Shown one piece after another: positions 14,774 to 16,133 of a stretch of 16,133 bases of DNA; positions within the stretch are counted from its first letter, which is position 1; each line of letters starts with the position of its first letter. Both the position numbers and the translations under genes were made by a program. Origin of the DNA: Candidatus Altimarinota bacterium (GTDB lineage: Bacteria; Patescibacteriota; Gracilibacteria; UBA4473); contig JALWQU010000139.1 of NCBI GenBank assembly GCA_026982915.1, positions 1 through 16,133 on the forward strand, in the 5' to 3' direction. Below the pieces are notes generated by a model. That model saw nothing but the letters and a program-made list of their open reading frames with translations, ran no database searches and was not told where the DNA came from.

Positions 14774-16133
14774 CTATTTCCCCAAATCAAGCGTCTTATC
14801 AAGTCGGATTTGTTTCACAAAGTCATCGACATGCGAAACGACGATCATTGCTCCTCGATAACTTTCCAAAGCCTTAGCAATCACGGGAATATGCCGAAAA
14901 TTGATATGATTGGTTGGTTCATCGAGAATGAGTAGTCCTGGTTTTATGAGTCGGAGCTGACAAAAGGCGACAAGCCCTTTTTGTCCTTCAGAGAGATCGC
15001 CGACCTTTGAATTGATAATATCTCGCCCGATCAGAAAGCTGGCCGCCATTGACCGCATATATTCCTCTACGCTTTCACCATCATAAAAATCAATGGAATC
15101 CAAAAGCGTATCTCGGACGGTTTTTCCAAAATCAAGCGTTGAAAAATCTTGCCGATAATATCCAATTTTTACATCAGGATTAATGGTAATGCCGTCACCT
15201 TCATTCTTTGCGAGTCGTTCCAAAAGCGTTGTTTTCCCGACTCCATTTGGGCCTTTGAGCAGGAGATGCTCGTTGTTTCGAAGTTCGATATCTACTTTTT
15301 TATCCACCACTTTATAATTTAACATAACAGAGAGATGATTGATTTCGAGGATCACACCTCCAATTTCTTCTTGCGTGGGAATGGTAAAATTACGGATAAC
15401 TTTATCCTCTTGCCGTACATCTACCATGTTTTCTTCGGCTTCTGCGGCAGCTTCTCTCATTTTCTTGGCAACGAGTCGAAGTTTTCCTCCCTTTTTGGCA
15501 AAGACATTCGCTTGATCTTTGTTCGCTTGAATTTCTTTGAGTAGTCGGGCATTTTTGAGGTTATCTTTTTTGATCTGGGCTTGAATTTCCTCCACTACGG
15601 TATAATAATCGCCGAAATGTTGCGAAACTTTGTGCGTGTGGACATCCAGATAAAGGACCCCATCAGTAAAGAGATTCAAAAAATCCGCATCATGCGAAAT
15701 AACCAAGACGGTTTTTTCGTACATCATCAGAAATCCAATTAAATGATCGATGCCTTCGCTATCCAGGTTATTGGTCGGTTCATCTAACAATAAGATATCT
15801 GGGTTTTGAATGAGTGCTAGGGCGAGGAGGAGGCGTGCCTGTTGTCCTCCTGAGAAATCTTTGATTTGTTTGTCGTAATCGGGGGTTTTGAAATTCACCG
15901 AATCTAAAACTTTGGCAATTCGTCGATCAATATCATAGATTTTTTCATCAAAAGTCGTATCGAAAAATTCTCGAACGGACATATCCATATATCTTTCTTC
16001 CATCACTTGTTTGGCAATCGCAATGCTCGCATTTTTATCGATATGGATATTTCCAAAATCTTGCTTTAGCTCACCGGTAATCAGTTTAAAAAGCGTACTC
16101 TTTCCGGCTCCGTTTTGCCCCATAATGGTGATT
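14774..16133 (-). CDS. ABC-F family ATPase, 5' end beyond the window
   Basis: The frame runs off the right edge; about 452 residues are visible, beginning at ITI-MGQNGAGKST (first Walker A). The first ATPase domain has FSGGQ and LLLDEPTNN-LD with the catalytic Glu, and switch His in VISHD. A charged helical linker follows (about 175-245), then a second domain with GPNGVGKTT, a degenerate signature LSEGQ, DEPTNHINF and VVSHV. Two fused ATPase domains without membrane helices define ABC-F proteins, which act on the ribosome (translation factors or antibiotic protection), not in transport. The first methionine seen here lies within the Walker A region and cannot be the true start. The gene ends TAG, 118 bases before the next start. 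It is probably not part of the metal function. Confidence 0.92.
   Translation of the reverse strand, partial: ITIMGQNGAGKSTLFKLITGELKQDFGNIHIDKNASIAIAKQVMEERYMDMSVREFFDTTFDEKIYDIDRRIAKVLDSVNFKTPDYDKQIKDFSGGQQARLLLALALIQNPDILLLDEPTNNLDSEGIDHLIGFLMMYEKTVLVISHDADFLNLFTDGVLYLDVHTHKVSQHFGDYYTVVEEIQAQIKKDNLKNARLLKEIQANKDQANVFAKKGGKLRLVAKKMREAAAEAEENMVDVRQEDKVIRNFTIPTQEEIGGVILEINHLSVMLNYKVVDKKVDIELRNNEHLLLKGPNGVGKTTLLERLAKNEGDGITINPDVKIGYYRQDFSTLDFGKTVRDTLLDSIDFYDGESVEEYMRSMAASFLIGRDIINSKVGDLSEGQKGLVAFCQLRLIKPGLLILDEPTNHINFRHIPVIAKALESYRGAMIVVSHVDDFVKQIRLDKTLDLGK

Noticed and set aside
1..16133. CRISPR arrays, insertion sequences, tRNA genes or attachment sites
   Set aside because: No repeat-spacer pattern, transposase-like protein, tRNA-like fold or long terminal repeats were seen; transfer of the metal island remains unproven.

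Overview
The window is AT-rich with tightly packed genes that read cleanly in the standard bacterial code. TAA, TAG and TGA all serve as stops, and TGA closes several genes exactly at operon junctions. No start I could check is preceded by a convincing Shine-Dalgarno sequence; leaders are A/T-rich, often ending in ATC just before ATG. Gene content and style would fit a Patescibacteria/CPR lineage that keeps standard UGA, or a Bacteroidota-like donor or host (the first metal-binding motif of the copper ATPase looks Bacteroidota-like to me). I cannot fix the taxonomy from sequence alone.

Layout. Positions 1-1213 (+ strand) hold the tail of an unidentified gene and a BatA-like von Willebrand factor A membrane protein, probably part of a MoxR/DUF58/Bat-type operon. 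Converging on it, with a 33-base 3' overlap, is a persulfide dioxygenase-like metallo-beta-lactamase-fold enzyme (1181-1867, - strand) with its own likely promoter. From 1944 to 14152 runs a minus-strand gene series of about 12 kb with gaps of 0-53 bases and three overlapping stop/start pairs: a Met/His-rich lipoprotein, a CusB-like adaptor, a CusA-like RND pump, a rhodanese-CuA cupredoxin fusion lipoprotein, a DsbA-like thioredoxin, a His/Cys membrane-anchored protein, a VKOR-like membrane protein, a zinc-type CDF exporter, a DUF302 protein, a CopA-type Cu(I) ATPase and a PsiE-family protein. Upstream lie a small secreted His-containing protein (14290-14655), apparently closed by its own terminator, and an ABC-F ATPase that runs off the right edge (14774-16133).

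How the genes may work together (inference). The series looks like a copper/silver (and perhaps zinc) defence island. CopA would clear Cu(I) from the cytoplasm, the CDF protein would export Zn(II) or similar ions, RND plus adaptor would move ions from the cell surface outward, and the Met/His lipoprotein would buffer metal outside. Embedded in it is a thiol/sulfur module: DsbA-like, VKOR-like, the His/Cys partner and the rhodanese-CuA fusion, with a persulfide dioxygenase next door. Because copper destroys disulfide order and reacts with sulfane sulfur, the island may join metal export to extracytoplasmic thiol/persulfide repair. The rhodanese-CuA fusion and the membrane triad are the least familiar parts. 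No outer-membrane channel gene for the RND pump and no recognisable metal-responsive regulator lie in the window.
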